A DNA stretch of 64,000 nucleotides from Actinomadura rudentiformis (lineage in GTDB: Bacteria; Actinomycetota; Actinomycetes; Streptosporangiales; Streptosporangiaceae), in the NCBI RefSeq assembly GCF_008923185.1, contig NZ_WBMT01000034.1, positions 51,055-115,054 of the forward strand. Reading direction: 5' to 3'. This document shows positions 24,746 through 33,243 of the stretch, one piece after another. The stretch's first letter is position 1, and each line of letters begins with the position of its first letter. The notes below the pieces were generated by a model. It did no database searches and was not told the DNA's origin. It saw nothing but the letters and a program-made list of their open reading frames with translations. A program made the translations under genes and the position numbers.

Positions 24746-25586
24746 ATCGCCAGGACCACCATCACCGTCATCGCGGTGCCGGCCGCGCTGGCGGCCACCG
24801 CCCCCGTTGGTCGCCGACACCATCAGGGGCACCCATTTCACCCCTGGGATTTACGATCCTGGTCTGCGGACATGTCGTCATCAGTTCCCTGGTCAGGACC
24901 GGGCTCCGGGCGATTCCGGTCTCCGGATCCTCGACCAGGTGACCGCGCAGCCTCGCAACGACCTGTTCGGCCGAGGCCGCGGCATCGAGATGCGCCTTCA
25001 GGGGCGGCGGCGCAGGCCTCCCACAGACGCACCCGGCCGTAACCACGACGGCCACCAGCGGCACGGCCAGAAACCGGCGCGTGATCCATACCTGGCTTTA
25101 CGCACGCGGCGCCCCCCTGTTAAGGAAATCTCTAACGGCAGCACCGAAATCACGCTCTTCCGCGCCGACCGGCTCGGCCAAGTGGGTCGATCGAGAACTG
25201 GTGGACCTTCGCGGCAGGCATCTCGGGTTCCTGTCCCAGCCCGCCGGTTTCGCGCGGCGGTCGACCGAGGCGCTGGCTTCGCCCTCGATTCAGAGGAGGA
25301 CGAACGCGAGCACGTGGTCGAACTGAGGCGCGGTCGAAGCAAGACCGCTCCCGGCGAGGACGGTACCGCCGGCCGCGTAGGGGCCGGTGAGCGTGTTCTT
25401 GCCGGGAGCGGACGCAAGTCCCGACCTCAGAGATGACCAGGTCGAACGCGGCGACGGCCTCGTGAACCGCCCACCGGGAACAACAGGTCCTTTCGGTCGG
25501 CGAAGAGGAGCAGGTCGGGTAAACGTACGCCAGGTGATGAGCGGAGGCTTCGTCTCAGGCGGCGACGGATGGGGCATCATGCGGAC
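24746..25586. other. Intergenic or decayed region
   Basis: These 841 bp have no gene I can defend. The minus-strand frame 25064-24768 has a hydrophobic start with a lipobox-like VTAGC and coding-like composition (AEQVVARLRGHLVEDPET) but lacks a proper start and a basic N-terminus; it may be the relic of a lipoprotein gene. Other frames are random. The region together with 23621-24010 looks like a deletion-prone zone. Confidence 0.4.
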
Positions 25587-26069
25587 ATGCAACCGATCGT
25601 TCGGGCGTTCGAGGAACGCGATCAGGATGCGGTGACAGCTCTTTCGCTTCGAGCGTGGGCGCCGGTGTTCGCCTCGCTTCAGGAAGTGCTGGGCGAGTCC
25701 GGTGTCTACTCCCAGATGCATTCTGACTGGCGGGTGGATCAAAAAGAGGCGGTGCGGGCCGCGTGCGGCGCGGAGGGGATGCGCGTCTGGGTCGCCGAGA
25801 CGGACACGGTCGTCGGTTTCGTCGCAGCCCGTCTTGATCACCGGGAGAGCATGGGCGAGATCTACATGATCGCGGTCGATCCCGACCATCAGCGCAAAGG
25901 CATCGGCTCCCTGCTGACGTCGTGCGCGCTTGAGTGGTTCAGGGACAGCGGCATGACGCTGGCGATGGTGGAGACGGGGGGTGACCCGGGGCACGCGCCG
26001 GCGCGCCGGACCTATGAGCAGGCCGGATTCGTCCATCTCCCGATCGCCAGGTATTTCAAGAAGCTCTAG
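25587..26069 (+). CDS. GNAT-family N-acetyltransferase
   Basis: The 160-residue protein has a complete GNAT fold. Strand 4 is GEIYMIAVDPDHQRKGIG, where the Q/R-x-x-G-x-G acetyl-CoA pyrophosphate loop is QRKGIGS. It is followed by LLTSCALEWFRDSGMTLAMV and ARRTYEQAGFVHL, the typical motif B. It transfers an acetyl group from acetyl-CoA to an amine; the acceptor is unknown. The start at 25587 (MQPIVRAFEERDQDAV) gives the usual beginning of the first strand-helix of this family; an in-frame ATG six codons upstream is possible. It is single and not part of an operon. Confidence 0.85.
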   Translation: MQPIVRAFEERDQDAVTALSLRAWAPVFASLQEVLGESGVYSQMHSDWRVDQKEAVRAACGAEGMRVWVAETDTVVGFVAARLDHRESMGEIYMIAVDPDHQRKGIGSLLTSCALEWFRDSGMTLAMVETGGDPGHAPARRTYEQAGFVHLPIARYFKKL

Positions 26070-26182
26070 CGGAATCCCACCGGACGTACCCTCATCGGCA
26101 ACGTGTCCGGTTAAGGCCTGGGCGTGGCCGCCTCCATGAGCTGCGCGCCACGATGGTCCTCCGCGTTGCAAGGAGGGCCGGG

Positions 26183-27145
26183 ATGGGCAAGGACGACAGA
26201 AGAATCGTCTTCTCCGCGGCCATCGTGCTGTTGGTGATGGCCGTCCTGCCTGCCGGACTACTGCTTGGTCCGCTCCACCTGGGAGAAGGGGAAGCTGCGC
26301 GACTCGCGGCTGTGCTCACGTTCATAGGCGTTCTGGTGACCTCGTCCGTATCGCTGATCGGGTTCATGGTGAACCGACAGACCGAGCGCCGGTTGCAGAC
26401 AGAGCAAGTCGAACAGAGCCGCCAGCTCAGGCTGGACTCGGCGATGCGAGCAGGTCAGCTGATCGCTCCCGCTGACGGGGGCTCATCCGATCCGGCCGCG
26501 CTGGCCTCCGGGCTCCTGGCGCTCACCAAGCTCGACAACGCCGATCTCGCCGTGACCTTGCTTGTCGACCTGTGGTCCCCCGAGAACCCGCGCGTTTCCC
26601 ATGAGACAGCCGTGCTCGTCATCGACGCGGCACTGCGTTCGCGATCGTCCAACGCGCTGCTCATCGCCGCTGAACTGCTGTGCCGCCACTCGACTCGCCT
26701 CAACGCCTGCCAGTCCCTGCACTGGCCGAGTGCGGTGGAGGGCTGCTGGGTGCCCGATCTCAGCCCACGAGCCAAGCTGCTGCTGGTCGAGGCCCTGCTG
26801 AACATGACTCTGGCCGGGTCGACCAACGAGAGCGCCCTACGCGCGATCGCCGTCCGCCTCTACGGCATCTGGCGCAACGATCCCGAAGATCGCGTACGTG
26901 GTTGCATCGGCAAGCTGATCGACTCACTGATCGGCAGGCTTAACGACCTCGGCTACAAGGACTTCATGCAGGGCACCCAACAGGTCATGCTGAGCGAATT
27001 GCAGGAGGCTGCCCGGAGCAGGAGCGACAACCCGGACGGCTACCTCGACCGGTTGTCGACCAGATTCGCCGACGAGCTACGCGACTGGGCACAGCAGTGC
27101 GAAGGACTACCCACAGAACCCGGATGCCTGGCCACAGCCGACTGA
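26183..27145 (+). CDS. Unknown membrane-anchored helical protein
   Basis: I do not recognise this 320-residue protein. Two hydrophobic helices (about 10-32 and 41-63, the second FIGVLVTSSVSLIGFMV) are followed by a basic coiled segment (RQTERRLQTEQVEQSRQLRL) and then about 220 mostly helical residues with two Cys. The layout (short TM hairpin, coiled coil, cytoplasmic helical domain) is common in actinomycete proteins of unknown function linked to stress or phage sensing. AAGGAGG six bases before ATG 26183 makes the start secure. It is transcribed alone and followed 65 bp later by a convergent gene. Confidence 0.6.
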   Translation: MGKDDRRIVFSAAIVLLVMAVLPAGLLLGPLHLGEGEAARLAAVLTFIGVLVTSSVSLIGFMVNRQTERRLQTEQVEQSRQLRLDSAMRAGQLIAPADGGSSDPAALASGLLALTKLDNADLAVTLLVDLWSPENPRVSHETAVLVIDAALRSRSSNALLIAAELLCRHSTRLNACQSLHWPSAVEGCWVPDLSPRAKLLLVEALLNMTLAGSTNESALRAIAVRLYGIWRNDPEDRVRGCIGKLIDSLIGRLNDLGYKDFMQGTQQVMLSELQEAARSRSDNPDGYLDRLSTRFADELRDWAQQCEGLPTEPGCLATAD

Positions 27146-27210
27146 CCAAAGACTGCGTGTCGCGATGGGCTATGCACTGAGCATGTACAGATGGTTGCGA
27201 TCTCCACCGG

Positions 27211-27939
27211 TCAGGCACGGGCTGGCTCGATTGCGGTGCTCACCCGTGCCCCCTTCAGCAGTAGCCAGAAGCCGAGGCCTACCTCGAAGAAGAAGACCGG
27301 CACGAAACGGCCGATCGCGACCACTGCCGCGTCCTCTGCGCCGGGGAAGACGATGAGCGCCAGCGTGAACGTGGTCAGCACCACGTTCGCGAACACGCCC
27401 AGGACGGCCAGCGCTCGGGGAACATAGTTCGACTTGAGCAGCAGATAGCTGAAGACAGCGGATCCGAGGCCGATATAGATGAGCCCGAGATTGAACCCGG
27501 CGGTGTGCGTGCCGTTGTAGGCGCTCGCCAGCGCCTGCGACTGTTCGGTGCTGAGCGCTCGCAGTTCGCCGGGACCTTCCAGGATCATCAGCGCGGTGAG
27601 GAAGTTGAGCGCGTTGAAGCCCATCATGGTCGCCTGGGCCAGCCGCAGGAATGCCCCGAGTGTGGCGAGCCCCTGGCTGATCGGTCTCAGCAGCACGTAG
27701 AGCGCCACGGCCAGCACCATGTCGCCCGCGAAGATGAGGATGTCGAAGGCGATGCCGATCCGGAACAGCCGTTCGTTCGCCAGGATGGCGCTCGCCGTCT
27801 CGGCGGCGCTGCCGTCCACGATGACCCTGGAGGGGATGTAGATCTGGGAGAAGAACCCGGCGGCCATGAGCAGGAGGAACGTGAATCCTACGACTCTTGC
27901 CGCCTTGCGCTGTGATTCGTCGAGAGTGGCGATGCCCAT
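27211..27939 (-). CDS. DUF4386-family integral membrane protein
   Basis: The 242-residue protein has six hydrophobic segments. The opening ESQRKAARVVGFTFLLLMAA, the central FDILIFAGDMVLAVALYVLL and the segment GLIYIGLGSAVFSYLLLKS fit the DUF4386 family, whose function is unknown. GGAAGGGAAGCG just before the ATG at 27939 fixes the start. It is divergent from a TetR-family gene, with two near-identical operators between them, so it is almost certainly the TetR target. Genes of this type under TetR control are often induced by hydrophobic compounds. Confidence 0.8.
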   Translation of the reverse strand: MGIATLDESQRKAARVVGFTFLLLMAAGFFSQIYIPSRVIVDGSAAETASAILANERLFRIGIAFDILIFAGDMVLAVALYVLLRPISQGLATLGAFLRLAQATMMGFNALNFLTALMILEGPGELRALSTEQSQALASAYNGTHTAGFNLGLIYIGLGSAVFSYLLLKSNYVPRALAVLGVFANVVLTTFTLALIVFPGAEDAAVVAIGRFVPVFFFEVGLGFWLLLKGARVSTAIEPARA

Positions 27940-28014
27940 CGCTTCCCTTCCGATGCTGAACCGCGAGAACGCGCGACGCGTCGCGGCGTGTGCGAACGCT
28001 TGCGACCCAAAATG

Positions 28015-28033
28015 AGGCGTACGCCGTACACCT
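28015..28033. promoter_or_regulatory. TetR-type operator O1
   Basis: AGGCGTACGCCGTACACCT is a 19-bp palindrome with eight of nine pairs matching around a central base. Its reverse-oriented twin lies 16 bp further on. It sits about 75 bp upstream of the DUF4386 gene and about 80 bp upstream of the TetR gene. Confidence 0.7.
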
Positions 28034-28049
28034 CGGTATCGCCACAATT

Positions 28050-28068
28050 AGGTATACGCCGTACGCCT
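28050..28068. promoter_or_regulatory. TetR-type operator O2
   Basis: AGGTATACGCCGTACGCCT pairs at seven of nine positions. Its reverse complement agrees with O1 at 16 of 19 bases. The two centres are 35 bp apart, a little over three helical turns. Two operators in a divergent intergenic region indicate autoregulation plus control of the DUF4386 gene. Confidence 0.7.
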
Positions 28069-28113
28069 GTCAATGGGAATAGAATTGCCACCGACGAGAG
28101 GAGATGGCCGCCA

Positions 28114-28803
28114 ATGGCCACACCGGCCGACGCCACCAGGCCTCACCGAGCGCCGCTGAACACGCAGGCGGTCCTGCGCGCCGCCGTCGCCTTGGCCGAC
28201 GAGAGCGGCGTCGACGCGCTCAGCATGCGCAAGCTGGCTCAGGCGCTGGGGGTTGCGCCGATGGCGCTCTACAAGCACGTGGACGGCAAGGACGAGCTGC
28301 TGGACGGCATGATCGAGGTCGTCATCGGCGAGATCGACCCGCCCGAGCCCGGGGTCGAATGGAAGACCGCCATCCGCCGGCGGGTGCTGTCGGCCCGCCA
28401 GATGCTGCTGCGTCATCCATGGGCGTCCCAGGTCATCGAGGCGCGCACCAAAGTGCGCCCGACCCCGGCGGTCCTGGCGTACATGGACACGATGATCGAG
28501 ATCTTCCGCTCCGGGGGCCTGTCGGTCGACCTCACCCACCACGCGCTGCACACCATGGGCAGCCGCCTGCTGGGGTTCTCCCAGGAGCTCTTCAATGAGA
28601 GCGGCGGCGACGACCAGGAACCCGACCCGGAGACGTCCCGGGCCATGGCCGAGCAGTATCCCAACATCACCGCGCTGGTCACGGCGATCACCCACGACGA
28701 GGGATCCGTCGTGGGCGCGGGTTGCGACGACCAGTTCGAGTTCGAGTTCGCCTTGGACCTGCTGCTGAACGGCCTCGAACGCCTCCACGACGCAGCGTCC
28801 TGA
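28114..28803 (+). CDS. TetR/AcrR-family repressor with TetR_C-like ligand domain
   Basis: In this 229-residue protein, residues about 14-65 form the TetR DNA-binding unit (TQAVLRAAVALADESGVDAL, SMRKLAQALGVAPMALYKHV). The C-terminal domain (AIRRRVLSARQMLLRHPWAS, HHALHTMGSRLLGFSQELF) is of the TetR class C type found in regulators of efflux and membrane genes. GAGAGGAG ten bases upstream supports ATG 28114. It is divergent from the DUF4386 gene and most likely represses both through the two palindromes at 28015-28068. The inducer is unknown. Confidence 0.87.
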   Translation: MATPADATRPHRAPLNTQAVLRAAVALADESGVDALSMRKLAQALGVAPMALYKHVDGKDELLDGMIEVVIGEIDPPEPGVEWKTAIRRRVLSARQMLLRHPWASQVIEARTKVRPTPAVLAYMDTMIEIFRSGGLSVDLTHHALHTMGSRLLGFSQELFNESGGDDQEPDPETSRAMAEQYPNITALVTAITHDEGSVVGAGCDDQFEFEFALDLLLNGLERLHDAAS

Positions 28804-28996
28804 CCATGAACGACCCCGACGCCCTGCACGTCATGCGCAGGCCCGACACCGACGCCGGAGTGATGGACGGCGAACTCTATATGGCCAGCAGCGGACACTT
28901 CCTTTTGCCAGAGTCAGGGCTTGTAAATCCATTGTTGCGAGAAACTCGTTCGGGCATCGCGGCCGCAGATGCCTTTCACCCGAGCTAGGAGGCGGA

Positions 28997-29389
28997 ATGG
29001 ATCGTGCGCTGCTGGAGTGGCGACTGGAGGCACTCACGGACGGCGACACGTTGCGCCAAGAACGGCTGACGCGGCATCTGCACGACACATTGGAGCAGGC
29101 AGCGGGCATCGCGGTCCGTTTCGCCGAAGCCGACGCGCAGCCCGACCCTGGGAGCAAAGGCGCTCTCAGCGGAGACGTGGCGTTGTGGGCGGCCGTCGCC
29201 GCCGGCGGTCAGCAGGCCGCGCGCATCATGGTGACCCTGATCCGCGAATGGAGCGCGCAGGAACGCAACCGCCGCGTCAAGATCACCTACCGTGGCGCCT
29301 CCATCACGATCTCCGGGAAGCCGGACGAGGCACAGGAACGGCTGATCAAGGAGTTCCTCGACCGCACCGACGGGGAGCGCGGAGACTAG
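28997..29389 (+). CDS. EACC1-like small protein, partner of a caspase effector
   Basis: The 130-residue acidic protein has an N-terminal helical part (LLEWRLEALTDGDTLRQERL), a central helix that could pack on a membrane or partner (VALWAAVAAGGQQAARIMVT), and a C-terminal strand-strand-helix unit (VKITYRGASITISGKPDEAQ). This composition matches the 'effector-associated constant component 1' described in actinobacterial NTP-dependent conflict systems, which is encoded directly upstream of caspase, trypsin or other effectors. AGGAGG four bases before the ATG fixes the start. Its stop overlaps the next GTG by one base (TAGTG), so the pair is co-translated. Its role is probably as an adaptor or sensor for the caspase protein. 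Confidence 0.65.
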   Translation: MDRALLEWRLEALTDGDTLRQERLTRHLHDTLEQAAGIAVRFAEADAQPDPGSKGALSGDVALWAAVAAGGQQAARIMVTLIREWSAQERNRRVKITYRGASITISGKPDEAQERLIKEFLDRTDGERGD

Positions 29390-32300
29390 TGTCTCGAACG
29401 ATCCGCCGGAAAGCGCTGCTCATCGGCATCGAGAACTACGAGGACGCCCGTTTCGCCCCACTGCCCTCAGTCCGGGCCGACGTCTGGCACATGCAGCAGA
29501 TCCTGGAACACCGCAACATCGGCGCTTTCATGTCGGTGCGGTCCGTCTGCGATCTCACCGCGGACGACATGCGTTACGAGATCAGCGAATTCCTGGACGA
29601 CTGCGGCGAGGACGAACTGGCCTTGCTCTACGCGTCAGGTCACGGCACACGACTCGTTCAGGCCGGTGGTGAGTTCCACTTCGTCGCCAAGGACACCGAC
29701 TCCGAACGCGTCGCGGATACCGGCGTCAGTGCCGGCTTCGTCAACGAGCTCCTCGAGCAGTGCGCCGCTCCGCAGAAGGTCGTTCTGATCGATACCTGCC
29801 GCAGCGGCGGGTTCGCCGTGGGCCTGCGCACAGCGGACCGGACACGTTCGGGCTCGGCGAAGTCAGGCGAGGAGTCCCCGCTGACCAGTCGCGGGGTGTA
29901 CGTGCTGTCCTCTTCGCGAGCCGGGGAGAACTCCTACGCCGGTCTGGACACTCCGGAGGGCGCGGAGCCGTCGGCCTTCACCGCGGAGCTCGTCGAAGCC
30001 CTGCGCACGGGCAAGGTCGGCCGGGACGGCACGGGTGAGGTCTCCGTCGCCGACCTCTTCGACTACGTGAACCGGCGGATGCGCGCGAACGGAGCCAGGC
30101 AGATCCCCGTGAAGTCGGCCCTCGGCGTCGATGACCGCATCGTCATCGCGACCTGTCCCCAGGGCGCCGCGCCTCAGCTCGCACCGCTCAGCAGAAGACC
30201 GGCCGTCCAGCGACAAGGCCCCGGCCCCTCCGAACCGCTGAAGGCCCCGAGCGGCCGGGTGACGTGGCCCGATCTGCTCGGGTACTACCGCGGCTGTGTG
30301 ATGTCGGACGTGGCCGAGCCGCCGTTGATGTCCGTGACCGACCATGATTCGTACGTGTGCCTGACCGGTGCCGAGCGGCTCCTCTCGGGAGATCTCGACG
30401 ACGATCACTGTGTGCCGGCCCCTCCGCAGGCCACCGACCTGGTCCAAGCGGCGGTGGCGGAGGAGGCCGAGCTCTGGGCGGGCTACCCCGTGGTGGTGAC
30501 GCATCCTCCTTCGGGCACGGGCCGTCCGGGTACTCCCAGGTTCGCCCCGCTGCTCGTCCGCGCGGTGGAGCCCGTTCACGTCGGCGATGAGATACGCCTG
30601 CGGCCATACGGACCCGTTCTGCCTCACCCGCAGCTCGCCAAGGAGCGGCTGGGCGATGAGGACGCCGCGGAGCTCGCCGCGACCTATCAACCCACCTGGC
30701 ACGCCGGGCAACTCGATCGCATGGCCGTCGACGTGCGGCACCTGCTCATGGACGAGTACGAGCTGCCCTTCGTCCAAGAGCCCCGGCCAGACCAGCTCGC
30801 CGAACGCATCGACGTCGACACGCCAGGAGACGGGGCCCGCAACGCCGCCGTGCTCATCTCCGTCCCGCGCAAGATCAGCGCCACCGCCAAGCTCCTCAAA
30901 GACCTTGAGGACATCGACCGCAAGCAGGACAGGATCAAGATCACCGCGCTGGCGGCGTTGTCCCCCGATCCAGGAGAACGTCCGGAGCCTCCGCCCGAAC
31001 GGCAACCACACGACGTACGGCTGGTGACTCCGCTGCCCTGCAACGAGGCCCAGGCGGCGGTCATGGTCTCTGCCATGACCAGGCGGCTCACCGTGGCCAC
31101 GGGCCCACCGGGAACGGGAAAGAGCCAGCTGGTCGCCAACCTGGTTGCGACCGCCCAGGCCTCCGGCGAAACGGTGCTGGTGGCCTCGACCAACAACCAG
31201 GCCGTGGACGAGGTCTGCGGGCGAGCGCACGGACTGGTGGAAGGCAGCCTCGTTCGCACAGGCTCGGCCCAGAATCGCGAGAGTGAGGCGGCCACCCTCG
31301 ATCTGCTCGCCAAGTTGGGGCCGCCTCAGCACAACGTGGAGACGGCCCGCGCCCAGCTCACGATGGCTGCGGACGTCCTCAAAGGGACCCGCCTGAACCT
31401 CGGCGCCATCGCGAGCACCGAGGCGCGGCTACGCCATGCCGGGGCGGCACGCGAAGAGCATGCCGGGGCTCTCGGTCTCCCGGTCTCGGACCTCCACGAA
31501 CGGCTGGGCTCGCAAGGCCCGTTGGACGTGCTGGCGCGCAAGGCCGAACGTGCCGCATCAGCCCGGTTCCTCGGTGAATGGCGTCGCAGGCGATTCCTCG
31601 GTCGCCTCGGCATTGCGGTACCCGGGTCCGGCACGGCTGAAGGGTGCCTCACCGTTGCCCGGTTCCTGCATGCCGAGACCGTCTGGCAGTCGGATCAGGC
31701 CCTCGCCGCGGGACACCCGGATGACGGTTCCCTGCTCGCTGAGCTGGACGCGGCCGAGCAGGGCGTCCGAACGGCGTCCACAGCGCTGCTGGACAGCTCC
31801 GTGCGCACGTCCGTACGCCGAGGACGCACGCTGATCAACGAGCTGCTCCGGGCCCGTCGGTCGGGCTCGTCCGACTGGCGCGCGGTCAAGCAGGTCCTCA
31901 CGGCCGTCCGTGGCTGGGCCGTCACGAGCCTGTCCGCACGTCGTTTCCCACCCGAGCCGGCATTGTTCGACCTCGTCATCATCGACGAGGCCAGCCAGTG
32001 CGCCATTCCGCACGTCATCCCGCTGCTGTTCCGCGCCCGCCGCGCGCTCATCATCGGCGACGTGATGCAGCTGCCTCACATCGCCACGGTCAGCGCCGAA
32101 CGCGAAGCGATGATCCGGCGGCAGGCCGGACTGCGCTCGGACTGGCTGGAGAAGACCCGTCTCGGATTCCGCCGGTACTCGGCGTTCCACGCCGCCGAAC
32201 GCTCCGCGGCGGGCAGCTTCCTGCTGGACGAGCACTTCCGCTGTCATCCAGACATCGCCATGTTCACGAACCAGCAGTTCTACCAGGGGCGGCTGAACGT

Positions 32301-33126
32301 CCTCACCGATATCCGCAACCGCCCTTCCCTCCCCGGCAAGCAGGCGATCATCTGGTCTGACGTGCCGGGCAGGGCGACCCGGCCCGCGTCCGGCTCGTCG
32401 TGGGTCAACAACGACGAACTCCGCAAGGTGCTGGATTCGGTCCGTTACCTGCTCGCCGGCCTGCCACCGGACGCCACCATCGGCGTGGTCACCCCGTTCA
32501 AGGCGCAGGCTGACGCCGTCCGCGACCGCGTGGGTCACGACAACGAACGCGTGCGCGTGGGAACGGTGCACACCTTCCAAGGCGGCGAGCGCGACGTCAT
32601 GATCTTTTCGCTCGTCGCCGGCGACGGAATGCGGGCCGGATCGATCCGCTGGGTCGAGCAGCAGCTCAACCTGTGGAACGTCGCCATCACCCGCGCCCGC
32701 TCCCACCTCATCATGGTCGGCGACGCCACCCTGTGGCACGGCCGAGGAGGCATCGCCGCAGATCTGCTGCAGGCGGCGAATGCGGCCGACAAGCTTGGGG
32801 GCATGCCTGAGACGACCGACGGACGACAAGAGCTCTCCGATCGGCTCTTCAAGGCCCTCTCCAGCAGGAATCCAGATTCGACCGTGGAGCTCGGCGGCAC
32901 CGTCAACGGCCATCGGCTCGACGCCCTGGTGCGAAGACCACAGCACAACACAGCGATCCTGCTGGATCCCGGCCCCCCCCAGGACGGCGCTGCCGACCGG
33001 CATCTGCGGCTGATGTTGCGGCGCCGAGACCTGCTGAACGGCACCGATGCGGCTCAGACAGCCGAACGCCTTCCCGCATGGCGGCTGTACGAGGGGCTCA
33101 GCCGAGGTCGTCCAGCCCACCTTTGA
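29389..33126 (+). CDS. Caspase-like (C14) protease fused to an UPF1/DNA2-like SF1 helicase
   Basis: The protein has 1,245 residues. Residues about 5-250 are a caspase-like domain: KALLIGIENY opens it, YASGHG holds His85 and LIDTCRSGG holds Cys137. Residues about 540-1110 are a superfamily 1B helicase with all core motifs: GPPGTGKSQ (572-580, Lys578), STNNQAVDEV (Ia), VIIDEAS (Asp866-Glu867), GDVMQLPHI (III), EHFRCHP (IV), VGTVHTFQGGERDVM (V) and NVAITRARSHL (VI). A tail of about 120 residues (NGHRLDALVRRPQHNTAILL) resembles a degenerate PD-(D/E)XK/VSR-type nuclease. The GTG start overlaps the EACC1-like stop; GGAG is nearby. I infer an anti-invader system in which nucleic-acid engagement triggers proteolysis. 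Confidence 0.8.
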   Translation: MSRTIRRKALLIGIENYEDARFAPLPSVRADVWHMQQILEHRNIGAFMSVRSVCDLTADDMRYEISEFLDDCGEDELALLYASGHGTRLVQAGGEFHFVAKDTDSERVADTGVSAGFVNELLEQCAAPQKVVLIDTCRSGGFAVGLRTADRTRSGSAKSGEESPLTSRGVYVLSSSRAGENSYAGLDTPEGAEPSAFTAELVEALRTGKVGRDGTGEVSVADLFDYVNRRMRANGARQIPVKSALGVDDRIVIATCPQGAAPQLAPLSRRPAVQRQGPGPSEPLKAPSGRVTWPDLLGYYRGCVMSDVAEPPLMSVTDHDSYVCLTGAERLLSGDLDDDHCVPAPPQATDLVQAAVAEEAELWAGYPVVVTHPPSGTGRPGTPRFAPLLVRAVEPVHVGDEIRLRPYGPVLPHPQLAKERLGDEDAAELAATYQPTWHAGQLDRMAVDVRHLLMDEYELPFVQEPRPDQLAERIDVDTPGDGARNAAVLISVPRKISATAKLLKDLEDIDRKQDRIKITALAALSPDPGERPEPPPERQPHDVRLVTPLPCNEAQAAVMVSAMTRRLTVATGPPGTGKSQLVANLVATAQASGETVLVASTNNQAVDEVCGRAHGLVEGSLVRTGSAQNRESEAATLDLLAKLGPPQHNVETARAQLTMAADVLKGTRLNLGAIASTEARLRHAGAAREEHAGALGLPVSDLHERLGSQGPLDVLARKAERAASARFLGEWRRRRFLGRLGIAVPGSGTAEGCLTVARFLHAETVWQSDQALAAGHPDDGSLLAELDAAEQGVRTASTALLDSSVRTSVRRGRTLINELLRARRSGSSDWRAVKQVLTAVRGWAVTSLSARRFPPEPALFDLVIIDEASQCAIPHVIPLLFRARRALIIGDVMQLPHIATVSAEREAMIRRQAGLRSDWLEKTRLGFRRYSAFHAAERSAAGSFLLDEHFRCHPDIAMFTNQQFYQGRLNVLTDIRNRPSLPGKQAIIWSDVPGRATRPASGSSWVNNDELRKVLDSVRYLLAGLPPDATIGVVTPFKAQADAVRDRVGHDNERVRVGTVHTFQGGERDVMIFSLVAGDGMRAGSIRWVEQQLNLWNVAITRARSHLIMVGDATLWHGRGGIAADLLQAANAADKLGGMPETTDGRQELSDRLFKALSSRNPDSTVELGGTVNGHRLDALVRRPQHNTAILLDPGPPQDGAADRHLRLMLRRRDLLNGTDAAQTAERLPAWRLYEGLSRGRPAHL

Positions 33127-33243
33127 CTGGCAGGCGCCACGGACATCGGGGTCGTCGTTCCCTCCCGCCCCGGCCGAGGAGTTCGGCACGGCACTCGGCA
33201 GGCCCTGGGCCGCTCATGGGCTCCGGTCGCGGGAGGGGCCGGG

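Noticed and set aside
25290..26171. Long minus-strand frame across the GNAT gene
   Set aside because: Its middle is the antisense shadow of the clear GNAT gene at 25587-26069, and its C-terminal part in the gap has no family match.
28806..28988. A 60-codon frame directly after the TetR gene
   Set aside because: It starts two bases after the TetR stop but has no ribosome site or family resemblance, and it occupies the probable promoter of the EACC1-like gene.
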